The notes under the pieces were generated by a model. That model did no database searches. It saw only the letters and a program-made list of their open reading frames with translations, and was not told where the DNA came from. Shown one piece after another: positions 17,101 through 24,924 of a stretch of DNA of 51,082 nucleotides. The stretch spans positions 1-51,082 of the forward strand of contig JANQJM010000235.1 of the NCBI GenBank assembly GCA_028281635.1. Direction: 5' to 3'. The DNA is from Pseudomonadales bacterium (GTDB taxonomy: Bacteria; Pseudomonadota; Gammaproteobacteria; Pseudomonadales; Pseudohongiellaceae). The position numbers and the translations under genes are program-made. The number at the start of each line of letters is the position of its first letter. Within the stretch, counting starts at the first letter, position 1.

Positions 17101-17193
17101 GTACACAGCGGGGGCTGTGCCGAGAGAGGCTGCAGTAGCAATGGCAGCAAAAGCCATAGGCAAAGCAGACGCTTTCTTGTTGAGTTTGAACAT
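14191..17193 (-). CDS. TonB-dependent outer-membrane receptor (1000 aa)
   Basis: A full-length TonB-dependent receptor. The signal peptide (about 1-32, ending AVYAQ) precedes a TonB-box-like EEVIVTGSRIRR. A plug domain follows with DLRGLGPERNLILLNGRRI and ITGGASAVYGSDAIAGAVNI, and a long 22-strand barrel ends with the C-terminal Phe (GFRLTF) used for outer-membrane insertion. A SD-like GGGGGAA precedes the ATG by about 7 nt. The ligand is not readable; in marine gammaproteobacteria this subfamily often imports oligosaccharides, peptides or other large organics. It is monocistronic, with its own terminator, and has a direct repeat of TTACAAAT about 150 nt upstream of the start (17340-17357). 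Confidence 0.9.
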   Translation of the reverse strand: MFKLNKKASALPMAFAAIATAASLGTAPAVYAQDTAVEEVIVTGSRIRRPGLQSASPITTVGLEEIEFQQEVEIEKILRELPATIPGDGQNVNNGTDGVATIDLRGLGPERNLILLNGRRITPANFRGRVDTSTIPTALIERIDIITGGASAVYGSDAIAGAVNIVTKQNFQGFDLLVNNTTTGDNDGDTDNISMTLGSALDGGRGNVAINLSWSEREAVLLGQRPLGNLGIQSSNGANYAEFLAGQGPSPTPIAGCDGPDAVAAGGSTTSMPTRANIAGAGNVGQFLNDRTLYTGDAGTGLGARGGCSVFNFNPYNFYRTPQERYNAFFMGNFEFNENLEIYSTLEYSNITVEQQVAPSGTFGARFDVPLANPFFSDQALGEILSFANEAVGLGNLSPGGQGTNWYDVNGNGIVDEADYVKMQLRRRTLELGPRTEQYDTEHFMMLAGARGQLIGDWNYDVSFQYGESNRTTVRDGYTNLTNIQNALDSVDGVTCANGDSTCVPIDLFGGFGTITPAMAGYARAIALQQQKYDQSVGLITLDGPVDFVQIPSASTPLALSVGFETRDEFGSLEPDECLKLAPASCQGGAGGNLLPIAGGYRVDEFFMEGLLPLVDGVDFVEALNLEFGYRDSDYTTVGNVDTWKVGLNWTVNDALLVRVMQQEATRAPNVAELFSPVTTALRNATLDPCSVANAGNITPTLQALCESTGMLPGQVGVLQDIVAGQVNTLEGSDPTNPPNAETADTFTAGFVWTPNFNSDIIENFTISLDYYDIDVEDVIGEFTAQEIIDQCYVLGDPASCANVVRVDGDLTTPASGIRRLTTNLLYERSEGYELGFNFGVDLGGYGDLQFSGNVNRYITQESLSSATVPVIDCKGFFGTSCDPVSDTRWVQRTNWNWNDLTASLQWRHIDSVDAEPPERATLFPAFQSIESYDYLDLYVGYNLWDDRIRLSVGVENLTDQDPPVVGNEAGDTSSNSGNTFPSNYDPLGRVYTAGFRLTF

Positions 17194-17641
17194 TTAATGT
17201 TCCCCCTTAGATTAAAACTGAGCGCGCGAGGGTATCCCCGAGCACACTCGTTTCTTTTCTTGGTTAGGTTGTGCAACCCACGACTTCTGGGTTACTTGGG
17301 CGCGGATTCTACACGGGTTGGGGGGAAACACATAGTCACATTTGTAACAATTTGTAAAAACTTCCGTAATAATTGCCCTTTTTCTGTGAAAAAGTTGATC
17401 TCTAACAAATGATACGTGGGAAATACCCTAAATTTCGGGAACTTAGCGCTTTTACCTGACTAATTTAGTCAAGTAACAAATTAGTGCAAATTCGATGCAG
17501 AACGCCATATTTTTGCCATAATCATGGCGGCGAGAGGTAACCAGGATTTAGCGCAAAAATAGGACGTGATTTATCTGATTATTCAGGGCTCGCTACCTGG
17601 GCTGAGCTAACACAGAATTCGGGGTTTAGGGGGACGATGAG
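17194..17641. other. Intergenic region between the TonB receptor and the small lipoprotein
   Basis: About 450 bp without a gene. It should hold the divergent promoters of the 1000-residue receptor (minus) and of the small lipoprotein (plus). The only pattern I can point to is a direct repeat ATTTGTAA at 17340-17347 and 17350-17357, a 10-bp period that may be an operator. An inverted, GC-rich segment near 17222-17248 lies in the receptor leader. No sRNA or ORF of note. Confidence 0.4.
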
Positions 17642-17667
17642 ATGAAGAATCAACGGTTGTCGGGTCG

Positions 17668-17871
17668 GTGGCGGCAGTTGCCCTGGTGTGTGCAGCCGCC
17701 TCAATGAGTTGCAGCAATCAAGCTCTCTACGAGAATGTTCAGCAGAACCAATTGCGCCGCTGCGAACAAATACCTATCCCGCAACAGGACAGTTGTCGCG
17801 AACAGTTCCAGACTTCTTTCGAAGAGTACACGCGGGAACGCAATGAGCTAAGCAAAGAAACCCAACGCTAG
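17668..17871 (+). CDS. Small lipoprotein with an apparent frameshift at its start
   Basis: A 67-residue frame with a hydrophobic stretch and a lipobox SMSC (Cys at about residue 15), followed by a soluble Gln/Glu-rich domain (ALYENVQQNQLRRCEQIPIP, then CREQFQTSFEEYTRERNEL) with paired Cys. This is a small outer-membrane or periplasmic lipoprotein common in marine gammaproteobacteria, of unknown role. The frame itself has no ATG, only a GTG at 17668. A well-placed GGGGGA/ATG (ATG at 17642, encoding MKNQRLS) sits upstream in another frame. A one-base change between about 17656 and 17668 would join them into a proper signal peptide, so this may be an assembly error or a damaged gene. Confidence 0.6.
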   Translation: MAAVALVCAAASMSCSNQALYENVQQNQLRRCEQIPIPQQDSCREQFQTSFEEYTRERNELSKETQR

Positions 17872-17897
17872 GCGTCGGCAGTGGGGAAACGGAAGTT

Positions 17898-18608
17898 TTA
17901 GTGCGGGCGCACAGAGAATCGATAACCAGCACCGCGAACGGTTTGAATTAACTTGGCGTAATCGATTGCGGTATTTTCAATTGAAGAGAGGGCCTTGCGC
18001 AGTCGACGAATGTGCACATCGATCGTGCGCTCTTCGAGATACACATTGCCACCCCATACAGAATCCTGAATGTGATCGCGGCTAAACACTTTTTCCTGAT
18101 TTAACAGGAAAAATTTCAGCAGACGAAATTCAGTGGGCCCCATATCTACCGGCTTGTCTTCAATAGAAATGCGATGGCTGGTTGGATCCAGTTTCAGATC
18201 GAACACCTGCAGGACTTTGTCTTTTTGCTTGCCATTAACTCGACGCAGAACAGTTTTTATTCGAGCGACAAGTTCACGGGGAGAAAAAGGTTTGGTGATG
18301 TAATCATCCACGCCCTCGTTGAGACCCTGGACTTTGTTGTCCTCACTGGTCTTGGCAGTGAGCATGATTATTGGAATGTTTGTTGTAATTTCGTCGCGAC
18401 GCAGACGGCGAGCCAGCTCAATGCCACTGCCACCGGGCAGCATCCAGTCCAGCAAAACCAGATCGGGCTTCTTGTCAATTATGGAGACGTGGGCATCATG
18501 GGCGTTGGCAGCTGTGATGCTGCTGAATCCGGCGAGGTCTAAAGTTATGCCGACCATGTCGCGAATTGCGGCTTCGTCGTCGACGATTAAGATGGTGGAT
18601 TCAGTCAT
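17898..18608 (-). CDS. phoB: Phosphate-regulon response regulator PhoB
   Basis: A 236-residue OmpR/PhoB-family regulator. The receiver domain has the acidic pair at 10-11, phosphoacceptor Asp54 in LLDWMLPGGSGIELARRLRR, MLTAKTSED and the Lys of DYITKPFSPRELVARI. The winged-helix domain carries GPTEFRLLKFFL, VFSRDHIQDSVWG and YLEERTIDVHIRRLRKAL, which is close to E. coli PhoB in the recognition helix. It would activate phosphate-starvation genes. No phoR, pst or phoU is adjacent, so its kinase lies elsewhere. A Pho box at 18671-18688 suggests autoregulation. The convergent small lipoprotein ends 26 nt away. Confidence 0.9.
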   Translation of the reverse strand: MTESTILIVDDEAAIRDMVGITLDLAGFSSITAANAHDAHVSIIDKKPDLVLLDWMLPGGSGIELARRLRRDEITTNIPIIMLTAKTSEDNKVQGLNEGVDDYITKPFSPRELVARIKTVLRRVNGKQKDKVLQVFDLKLDPTSHRISIEDKPVDMGPTEFRLLKFFLLNQEKVFSRDHIQDSVWGGNVYLEERTIDVHIRRLRKALSSIENTAIDYAKLIQTVRGAGYRFSVRPH

Positions 18609-18670
18609 ATCGTATGCTCAGCAAGGTCGCAGTCTCTGCATTCAAGCTCGCAATATTTAAGCAGTAGTAT

Positions 18671-18688
18671 ATTACAACTGTATTACAC
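18671..18688 (-). promoter_or_regulatory. Pho box upstream of phoB
   Basis: Read on the minus strand: GTGTAAT-ACAG-TTGTAAT, two 7-bp half sites separated by 4 bp, the exact geometry of a PhoB box (consensus CTGTNAN-N4-CTGTNAN). It lies 63 nt before the phoB ATG, so it fits autoregulation. Confidence 0.7.
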
Positions 18689-18693
18689 GAACG

Positions 18694-18728
18694 ACGCTGA
18701 AAGGCCCGGATAACGGGCCTTTCAGCGT
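18694..18728. terminator. GC-rich hairpin between the TonB receptor gene and phoB
   Basis: A 15-bp perfect stem (ACGCTGAAAGGCCCG) with a 5-nt loop, 18 nt after the receptor stop. There is no long T-run, so termination may be imperfect and allow some read-through into phoB. Confidence 0.65.
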
Positions 18729-18746
18729 AATCGGCCTAAATCGCTA

Positions 18747-21260
18747 TCAGAATGTGTAGTCCAGCTGGAAGCTGAACTCACGACCGCGATTATAGGCAGT
18801 TGTTGGCCGCCCATCCTGGGTGATCTCGTTCCGCTCATCCATGATATTTCTGGCTTTCATTGTCATGGAAAGCTTGTCAGTGAGATCCTTGATAAAGATG
18901 AAATTCAGCTCTCCAAAGGGCTGCTCAATCAAATCTGGTGCTGTCTCGATCCCGACCTCAGCAATGCGTTCACCGTAGTAGTGATACAGGAGAGTAGCGG
19001 TTGTTCCTTCAATTGGTTCGTAACCCATCTGAAAGTTGAACAGCCAGTCGGACTGGCCCTGCAGTGGCCGTGTAGTTGAAGTCAAAATGCCGCGATCTTC
19101 TGGTGCGATTGTGACTTCGGATTCAATGTAAGAAACATTGCTCTGAACGTAGAAGTCTTCGCCTATTCCATTGAAGAAATCATCACCCAGAAAATCGAGC
19201 CGCTTGTAAATCTCGTATTCAATACCCGAGTTCTCTGCGCCTTGGGCGTTGATATAGGTTCCCTGGCGGGTGTTGGCACCGGTAATCGATGCTTCGATTG
19301 GATTGGTAAATTCCTTGTAGAACAATCCCAGTGACATGTAATCACTGTAAGCAAAGTACCACTCCCAACGCAGGTCATAGTTAACCAGTTCGGTGATTTC
19401 CAGATCGGGATTTCCGATGACTTCCCTACCCGTTACCGGATTTGTAAAAGCAGCCGGCGACAGTTCCCTGAAGTCAGGTCTGGAAACTGTCTCGCTGTAA
19501 CCCATTCGAAACTGATGGTCACCTTGTATATACGTCATACTGACAGCAGGCAATAATTCACTGCTGTCCTGAAAAGCATTGGAGGCAATTCCGGGCCTGA
19601 ACAGATCGAAAGTATCTACAGTCTGCAGGAAGTCTTCCTGACGCGCACCCAGAGTGAATCGGAAGCGATCATCGAAATTGAACTCAACCTCTCCATAGAA
19701 GGCTTCTAACTCATTTGCTGCTTCGTAGTTATCTGTCGGACGCGTGATCTCACGAATCTGAAATCCATCAGCAGAAATGTTCTCGGGAATTAGTATTTGT
19801 TCCAGCGGTTGCTGCAACAATTCGAGATCATTGGAGAGGGCACCTGCGAAAGCGAAACCAAAGCGCCGAATTTCTGATTCCCTTTCCTTTTCCGAATACA
19901 GGTAACCTGCTTTAGTGATCACGGTGGAATTGAGAGGACCACCGTAGAAGGTCATGCTCAGATCGAGACCAAAATCATCTACAGCGTCATCGAGTTCACT
20001 CCAGTTGCGCAAATTTCCATCTACACGGGATGAAAATTCTCCGGCATCACGACGGTAAATTCGCTCATCAGGAGCATCACGCTGTGCCTCGATCTTACTG
20101 GCACGCCAATTAATGGTGAATTCGTTGAATTCCGGGAAGTAGTGGTCGCCCTGCAGTTGATGCGAAGTAAGTTCGCGTTCAATCCAACGCACTTCAGCCA
20201 ACTCGATATCTTCCTCTTCTTCGATGAATCCAACTTGTCGACCGACCAGGTTATCTGTCTTACGCAAGAGTATCGAAGTAAGGCGAATATTGTGATTAAA
20301 ATTGAAATCCAATCCGGTAGTGAAGATTCCGCTAATGTCTACGCTATTTTCCGTACCGGTGTAGGTAAGGCCTTCCCTCTGAAACAAACCTTCAGTGCTG
20401 GGGACGTAGTTGTTTCGTTCGATAATGTCGGTATCCCAGGAATTGGAATAATTCACTGCGGCCAGGTAATTGAGCTTCATGCCTTCATCATTGAGCTCGA
20501 AGAAATTGCCAGTTGAAATGGTTGCACTGAAGTTACCAGGCACGTCTTCTACTTGTGGCGTGTATTGATTGCGGAAGCTTTCCCCTACTTCCTCCAATTG
20601 TTCCACTGGAATCCCAACACCGGAAAAAGGACTGAATACCCGTAGTTCCTGATCATTGGCTGTTGCCTGTTGCAACGCCTGGGGTTGCTCGCGCCAGCCA
20701 TCATCGGTACCTAACCAATCGGTATCACCACCGTCGAGGCGCAGGCCATCGTTGAAAGCCACATCCTGAACCATGCCGACCGAGGAAGTGATATTGAAGA
20801 AAAATTCATCGGTAGATTTTTTGGTGCGCATCTGCAACACACCACCACCGAATTCACTGGGGAACTGTGCGGAGTATGTTTTCTGCACTAAGACGCTGTC
20901 CAGAATCGCAGTTGGGAACAGATCCATCGGTACGACCCGATTGATTGGTTCAGGACTGGGAAGAATTGCTCCATTCAACAAGGTGGTTGAGTAGCGTTCA
21001 CCCAAGCCACGTACATAGACAAACTTACCCCCAACAGTACTTAGGCCAGCAACCCGCTTCAAACTCTCGGCAATATTGGCATCGCCGGTGCGTTGAAACT
21101 CCTCACCATCAACAACATTGGAAATCGCATCAGTAGCTCGTTTTTCATCAGGCACAAACTGGCCAATGACCGAAATTTCTTCGATTTGAGGTTGTTGCGC
21201 GGACGCAATTGAACTCACAGCGGAGGCAATACAGATTGCCAGCAGCTTCTGTCGATTCAT
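18747..21260 (-). CDS. TonB-dependent receptor, probably PhoB-controlled (837 aa)
   Basis: A complete TonB-dependent receptor with signal peptide (about 1-21, ending IASAQ), TonB-box-like EEISVIGQFVPDEKR and plug motifs. FVYVRGLGERYSTTLLNGAI and FGGGVLQMRTKKS are visible. The barrel ends in FQLDYTF. The plug style (SLKRVAGLSTVGGKFVYVRG) is that of a large receptor group that often sits beside a beta-helix exported protein, as it does here. An 18-bp site related to a Pho box lies 70 nt upstream. Together with the adjacent phoB, this suggests uptake of a phosphorus-bearing ligand, for example a phospho-organic compound. That substrate idea is inference from context. Confidence 0.85.
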   Translation of the reverse strand: MNRQKLLAICIASAVSSIASAQQPQIEEISVIGQFVPDEKRATDAISNVVDGEEFQRTGDANIAESLKRVAGLSTVGGKFVYVRGLGERYSTTLLNGAILPSPEPINRVVPMDLFPTAILDSVLVQKTYSAQFPSEFGGGVLQMRTKKSTDEFFFNITSSVGMVQDVAFNDGLRLDGGDTDWLGTDDGWREQPQALQQATANDQELRVFSPFSGVGIPVEQLEEVGESFRNQYTPQVEDVPGNFSATISTGNFFELNDEGMKLNYLAAVNYSNSWDTDIIERNNYVPSTEGLFQREGLTYTGTENSVDISGIFTTGLDFNFNHNIRLTSILLRKTDNLVGRQVGFIEEEEDIELAEVRWIERELTSHQLQGDHYFPEFNEFTINWRASKIEAQRDAPDERIYRRDAGEFSSRVDGNLRNWSELDDAVDDFGLDLSMTFYGGPLNSTVITKAGYLYSEKERESEIRRFGFAFAGALSNDLELLQQPLEQILIPENISADGFQIREITRPTDNYEAANELEAFYGEVEFNFDDRFRFTLGARQEDFLQTVDTFDLFRPGIASNAFQDSSELLPAVSMTYIQGDHQFRMGYSETVSRPDFRELSPAAFTNPVTGREVIGNPDLEITELVNYDLRWEWYFAYSDYMSLGLFYKEFTNPIEASITGANTRQGTYINAQGAENSGIEYEIYKRLDFLGDDFFNGIGEDFYVQSNVSYIESEVTIAPEDRGILTSTTRPLQGQSDWLFNFQMGYEPIEGTTATLLYHYYGERIAEVGIETAPDLIEQPFGELNFIFIKDLTDKLSMTMKARNIMDERNEITQDGRPTTAYNRGREFSFQLDYTF

Positions 21261-21330
21261 TAGCTCGTTAGCTCCATAGAGATTGGAAGAGGATTCTTAT
21301 TATTGGAGTGCTTTATTGGCGGCATAGGAT

Positions 21331-21348
21331 ATTGCACCTATGTGACAT
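21331..21348 (-). promoter_or_regulatory. Pho-box-like site upstream of the second TonB receptor
   Basis: Minus-strand reading ATGTCAC-ATAG-GTGCAAT: 7-4-7 half-site geometry, first half close to the PhoB half site, second half a variant. Nearly the same site occurs at 23379-23396. Confidence 0.5.
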
Positions 21349-21435
21349 TAATATTACACATGAAAAAAGCCGCCGACCTTAAGGTACTGATGTAATTCGT
21401 GTTTTTGGGAATTATCGAAAAAAGCCTGAAACAAA

Positions 21436-21457
21436 AAAGGGTGCATATGCACCCTTT
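21436..21457 (-). terminator. Intrinsic terminator of the beta-helix protein gene
   Basis: An 11-bp self-complementary hairpin (AAAGGGTGCATATGCACCCTTT) 24 nt after the stop at 21481. It is followed on the minus strand by a T-rich run. Confidence 0.8.
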
Positions 21458-21480
21458 CTTGATTCGGGACTAATGTGTCA

Positions 21481-23286
21481 TTAATCAAAGTCGAAAGACC
21501 AACCCACTGTCCAATCAGAGGCTTCATCTTTGACCGCACCAATGTAGTCAACAGAGTCAAAGAATGAATTCTGAAGACTCAGATTTTCAGGCAATACGAT
21601 GTTCACTGATGCACCGTTAGTCCAGCCTTCGGCACCACCCAGGTCGACTGTGCCGGCAAAAGAGTTTGCCTGCGCGGCGAACCACTCGGTGGTGGTAAAA
21701 GTACCTTCGCCGGTTAAATCTGCTTCACATTCCTCAGTAATGAGACTGTTCTCCATTCTCAGCGTGCCATTGAAGTTACCGGACGAACCTGACTGGTTGA
21801 ATGTTTCATCGCCAGCAATACGGATACAACCCTCAGTCGATTCTAACTGACCACCTATCACGGAGTTATACATCTGCATACCAGTACCAGCCTTCAGCTC
21901 GAAGGCATGGCCGTTGCTACGCTGAGTCAAGCTTGTGACACAAGTCAGGTTGGAGATAGTTGGGTTGGAGCGAGGAGTAGCAATAGGATTTGCACCCAGG
22001 TTATCCGCTTCAATGCAGTTATCACCGGACGTAGTGTGCTGAATGATGACGTGCTGCAGATCACCAGTCCAACCATTAGTCCAGTCCAGGGCATCGTCAT
22101 CCTGGCCAGTAACCAGGATGTGTTTGGCATTTACCGTCCCACCATAGAATTCGATGCCGTCATCAGCACCGTTATGACTGTGGATGTAGTCGAGAACAGT
22201 GCCACGACCCACACCTTGAAGCGAAATCGTATTCAGCTCGTCATCGGCTGTAATTGGGAATCCAGCATAACGAATCTGTAGATAAGTCACTGCACCGCTG
22301 CTGTCATCATCATTGGGGCTGGTACCACCGCCGTATTCACCCGTGGCACCCTCGCCCTCGGCAAACCCGCTGGTAGTATTCTGAGTTGCCGAACCATTTA
22401 TTGTCAGTCCACCCCAAAGCCCGCGCGCATTCAATACGTCGAGAGAACCGTCGTCCTGACTGGAAGTCATAATGATGGGCTTCGCTGCTGTGCCATTGGC
22501 AAAGATCTTACCGCCACGATCGATCACGATTGCTGTCTGACCACCTTCGGCGATAATTTTCACACCGGGATCGATTGTCAGACTGACTTTCTCTGCATCC
22601 GGAGTATTTACCGTGTTGGAACCGATGAAAACTGTGCCATTAGCAAAATAGACATTGTTATTCGTCAGATGCATATCGGTCAGGACGCGATCTGCCGGAA
22701 TGTTACACACGGGGAGATCGTCGAAAGTTGCAGTGTTTTCAGTAGTCCCTGCTGGGCAGCCTGAAGGATTTGCACCAATATAGACAGAGATTGGAGCCGC
22801 AGTTTGATGCAGAGTCGCCGGGTCGGACTCCAGAAAGTAGCCAACAGTAATGTCCAAAGTGACATCTGAGGCTCCCACATCATTGGCAACCAGATTATCA
22901 ACCAGTGTTATGGCTTCAGAGGCAGACAGGGTCTTGGTATCAAACGCCTGCAAATTGTTAGCATCATAAGCTACCCACTGACCCTGAGAATTCAGGTTCA
23001 ATTGGCCGAATCCTTCGGCTGACGCGATCGCGTACAGAGAAGCAGATTGTCCAACATGAGATCCCGCGGGATTGATTGTCGCTTCGAAATCAAAAGGCTC
23101 AGTGGGTGGAACGCTGGCTGAGTAGCTGGCGCCATTATTCAGCGTAACACCACCAGTGAAAGAAACACTTGGCAACGGGCTTGCAGATGCAATGGATGGT
23201 TGGTCAGCTGCCTGCGCGCTCATGGCAGCAACGCCCAAAGCCACGCCGGTAGCTAGTGCGCTGAGTTTTGTTTTTTCGAATCTCAT
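21481..23286 (-). CDS. Secreted beta-helix-like surface protein (partner of the TonB receptor)
   Basis: A 601-residue exported protein with signal peptide (about 1-26, MSAQAAD). The first ~160 residues form a beta-rich domain. The rest is a repetitive right-handed beta-helix-like region with parallel motifs such as GVKIIAEGGQTAIVIDRGGK, AKPIIMTSSQDDGS, RGLWGGLTINGSA, YLQIRYAGF and IEFYGGTVNAKHILVTGQDD. Acidic DDD/GADD loops may bind calcium. Cys residues occur in pairs (SGCPAGT with LPVCN; CIEADN with LTCVTS). I see no catalytic triad of a known lyase. It is transcribed towards the TonB receptor gene and has its own related Pho-like site; a periplasmic or surface ligand-capture role is inferred. 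Confidence 0.65.
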   Translation of the reverse strand: MRFEKTKLSALATGVALGVAAMSAQAADQPSIASASPLPSVSFTGGVTLNNGASYSASVPPTEPFDFEATINPAGSHVGQSASLYAIASAEGFGQLNLNSQGQWVAYDANNLQAFDTKTLSASEAITLVDNLVANDVGASDVTLDITVGYFLESDPATLHQTAAPISVYIGANPSGCPAGTTENTATFDDLPVCNIPADRVLTDMHLTNNNVYFANGTVFIGSNTVNTPDAEKVSLTIDPGVKIIAEGGQTAIVIDRGGKIFANGTAAKPIIMTSSQDDGSLDVLNARGLWGGLTINGSATQNTTSGFAEGEGATGEYGGGTSPNDDDSSGAVTYLQIRYAGFPITADDELNTISLQGVGRGTVLDYIHSHNGADDGIEFYGGTVNAKHILVTGQDDDALDWTNGWTGDLQHVIIQHTTSGDNCIEADNLGANPIATPRSNPTISNLTCVTSLTQRSNGHAFELKAGTGMQMYNSVIGGQLESTEGCIRIAGDETFNQSGSSGNFNGTLRMENSLITEECEADLTGEGTFTTTEWFAAQANSFAGTVDLGGAEGWTNGASVNIVLPENLSLQNSFFDSVDYIGAVKDEASDWTVGWSFDFD

Positions 23287-23378
23287 GTCGACTCCTCGGA
23301 TCTAAATTTGGTCTAGAAAGTTGTACCTACAGGTCGTGCCATAATAGGAGTGACATATTTCAGTTCTGCTACGGTAAG

Positions 23379-23396
23379 TTTGCAGTTATGTGACAA
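23379..23396 (-). promoter_or_regulatory. Pho-box-like site upstream of the beta-helix gene
   Basis: Minus-strand reading TTGTCAC-ATAA-CTGCAAA, a 7-4-7 half-site layout. Its 16-bp core matches the site at 21331-21348 at 14 of 16 positions. Further half-site-like repeats follow at about 11-bp spacing, towards an ATGTCAC near 23350. Confidence 0.5.
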
Positions 23397-23519
23397 TTGG
23401 AAAGTAGAAGTGCCGAATTATGTGGGGTATGGTTGATTCACTTTCAGTGCAGCGTCACAGAATTGTAATTGAACAGTCATTAGACATCGTTAGCCTAGGT
23501 CCTCTTTCGGGAGTCCTTT

Positions 23520-24200
23520 ATGCCGCAACAGAACAATCAACACCGCTTTGATCAGATCAAGGTCGAAGCATCTCCCATCTCACTTTTCGAAACCCCCATC
23601 GCTTATTGCCAGATAAAGGAAGGCGATGAGCTGATGAATGAGTTGGAACAGAAAATCCGGGAACGGAAAGCTGCTGACGAGGGCTTGAGGCGATCAAATA
23701 TTGGTGGATGGCACTCAGATACAGAAATGATCGACTGGGCCGGAGATGCTGCTCAGCGCCTGGCCGAAACTGCTGTCAACGTTGCTAAGCGTCTGAGTCA
23801 CTTCAAAGAAGCCAGCCCAGACAATTACCAGTGGCTGGTGAGAATGTGGGCCAACGTTACACCGAGCGGCGGTCTGAATCACCTCCACACTCATCCCGGA
23901 AATCTCTGGGCAGCGGTGCTGTATCTCGACATGGGCGACGATGCGGATCACCCATTGGATTCTGTTGGTGGAAGGTTCTACCTGGAAGACCCTCGCTTCC
24001 CGATGTCCGCCATGAAAGATACAAGCTTTCGACTTATGGGTGTAAATGGGACTCCACAGCAGTACGAAACAGAAATGAACTTAACAAGGGGGAGTCTGGT
24101 GGTGTTCCCAGCCTGGCTCCGGCACGGCGTTCGCGTCTACACTGGCGAACGAGAACGAATCTCGATCGCCATGAATATAGATGCTAGAAGAAAAGCGTGA
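23520..24200 (+). CDS. Putative 2OG-Fe(II) oxygenase (TIGR02466-like)
   Basis: A 226-residue protein of the family I know as TIGR02466, related to Fe(II)/2-oxoglutarate dioxygenases. It begins in an ISLFETPIAY start, includes GGWHSDTE, and has a His-rich metal region LNHLHTHPGNLWAAVLYLDM (about 119-138) plus GSLVVFPAWLRHGVRVYTGE (about 193-212) and ERISIAMNIDA. These fit HxH and a distal His/Arg of the double-stranded beta helix. The substrate is not known; it would be cytoplasmic. It lies divergently from the beta-helix gene and convergent with chrR. Confidence 0.75.
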   Translation: MPQQNNQHRFDQIKVEASPISLFETPIAYCQIKEGDELMNELEQKIRERKAADEGLRRSNIGGWHSDTEMIDWAGDAAQRLAETAVNVAKRLSHFKEASPDNYQWLVRMWANVTPSGGLNHLHTHPGNLWAAVLYLDMGDDADHPLDSVGGRFYLEDPRFPMSAMKDTSFRLMGVNGTPQQYETEMNLTRGSLVVFPAWLRHGVRVYTGERERISIAMNIDARRKA

Positions 24201-24210
24201 ACGGCGTGGG

Positions 24211-24924
24211 CTAGCCCATACTGGTTGCGCGATTGAAACGGTAGCGCAGGAACGGATTCAGCAGACGCGCCAAGCCACTAGTGAACATTAGCGGACTATC
24301 CAGTACTGCGAAGCACAGACAGCCTTCTTCGCTGACCGGCTGGTGAGTATGGCTCTTATCACGAACGACGAAATCTGATTTCTCGTATTTGCCCATTTCA
24401 TCGGAAAAACTGCCATCCAGTACCAGCGTCACTTCCGTGCCCTGATGTTTGTGCACAGGTACCTGACTGCCAGGCTTCATGTATAGAAATTCACATTGCG
24501 TTTGATCATCAAGAGTGACGGAAGCCTGGTTGATGCCACCGGCCAGTTTCTTCCAAACCAGACCCTTCGATGCAACTTTCGCCAACACCTTCGGTAATTT
24601 TACACTGTGGTCCAACATATGGATTTCTGATACCGAATCATCTTCCAGTGCTTGCTCTCGCAGCTGGGGCTGACTGGTGATATCTGCCACCATGTGAGAG
24701 AAATTCGGGACTGACAGCGAATCATCTTTGTCAGCGGCAACGGATTCAGTCGACTTAAGCCAGTCCACTGTAGCCTGCGCCTCCAGTCTGCTGGTCTTCT
24801 CACGGCAGATGGCACATTGCTCAATATGAGCAGAAATCACGACATTCATCCCAGCGGACAATGTTCCGTTGGCAAATCCGATGAGTAGCTCTTCAGCAGG
24901 ATGAAATTTAACTTCAGCGTTCAT
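24211..24924 (-). CDS. chrR: ChrR-type cupin anti-sigma factor
   Basis: A 237-residue anti-sigma factor. The N-terminal zinc-binding domain has His8 and the His33-x3-Cys37-x2-Cys40 motif with the same spacing as in the well-studied ChrR proteins. The C-terminal cupin has VPVHKHQGTEVTLVLDGSFS (about 152-171) and HTHQPVSEEGC. ChrR holds its sigma factor inactive until singlet oxygen or related stress triggers release. Its ATG overlaps the sigma gene stop (ATGA), which argues for tight stoichiometric expression. Confidence 0.85.
   Translation of the reverse strand: MNAEVKFHPAEELLIGFANGTLSAGMNVVISAHIEQCAICREKTSRLEAQATVDWLKSTESVAADKDDSLSVPNFSHMVADITSQPQLREQALEDDSVSEIHMLDHSVKLPKVLAKVASKGLVWKKLAGGINQASVTLDDQTQCEFLYMKPGSQVPVHKHQGTEVTLVLDGSFSDEMGKYEKSDFVVRDKSHTHQPVSEEGCLCFAVLDSPLMFTSGLARLLNPFLRYRFNRATSMG

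Noticed and set aside
18694..18728. Strong Rho-independent terminator reading for the long GC-rich stem
   Set aside because: No T-run follows on either strand, so efficient termination is not claimed; listed as a hairpin with moderate confidence.
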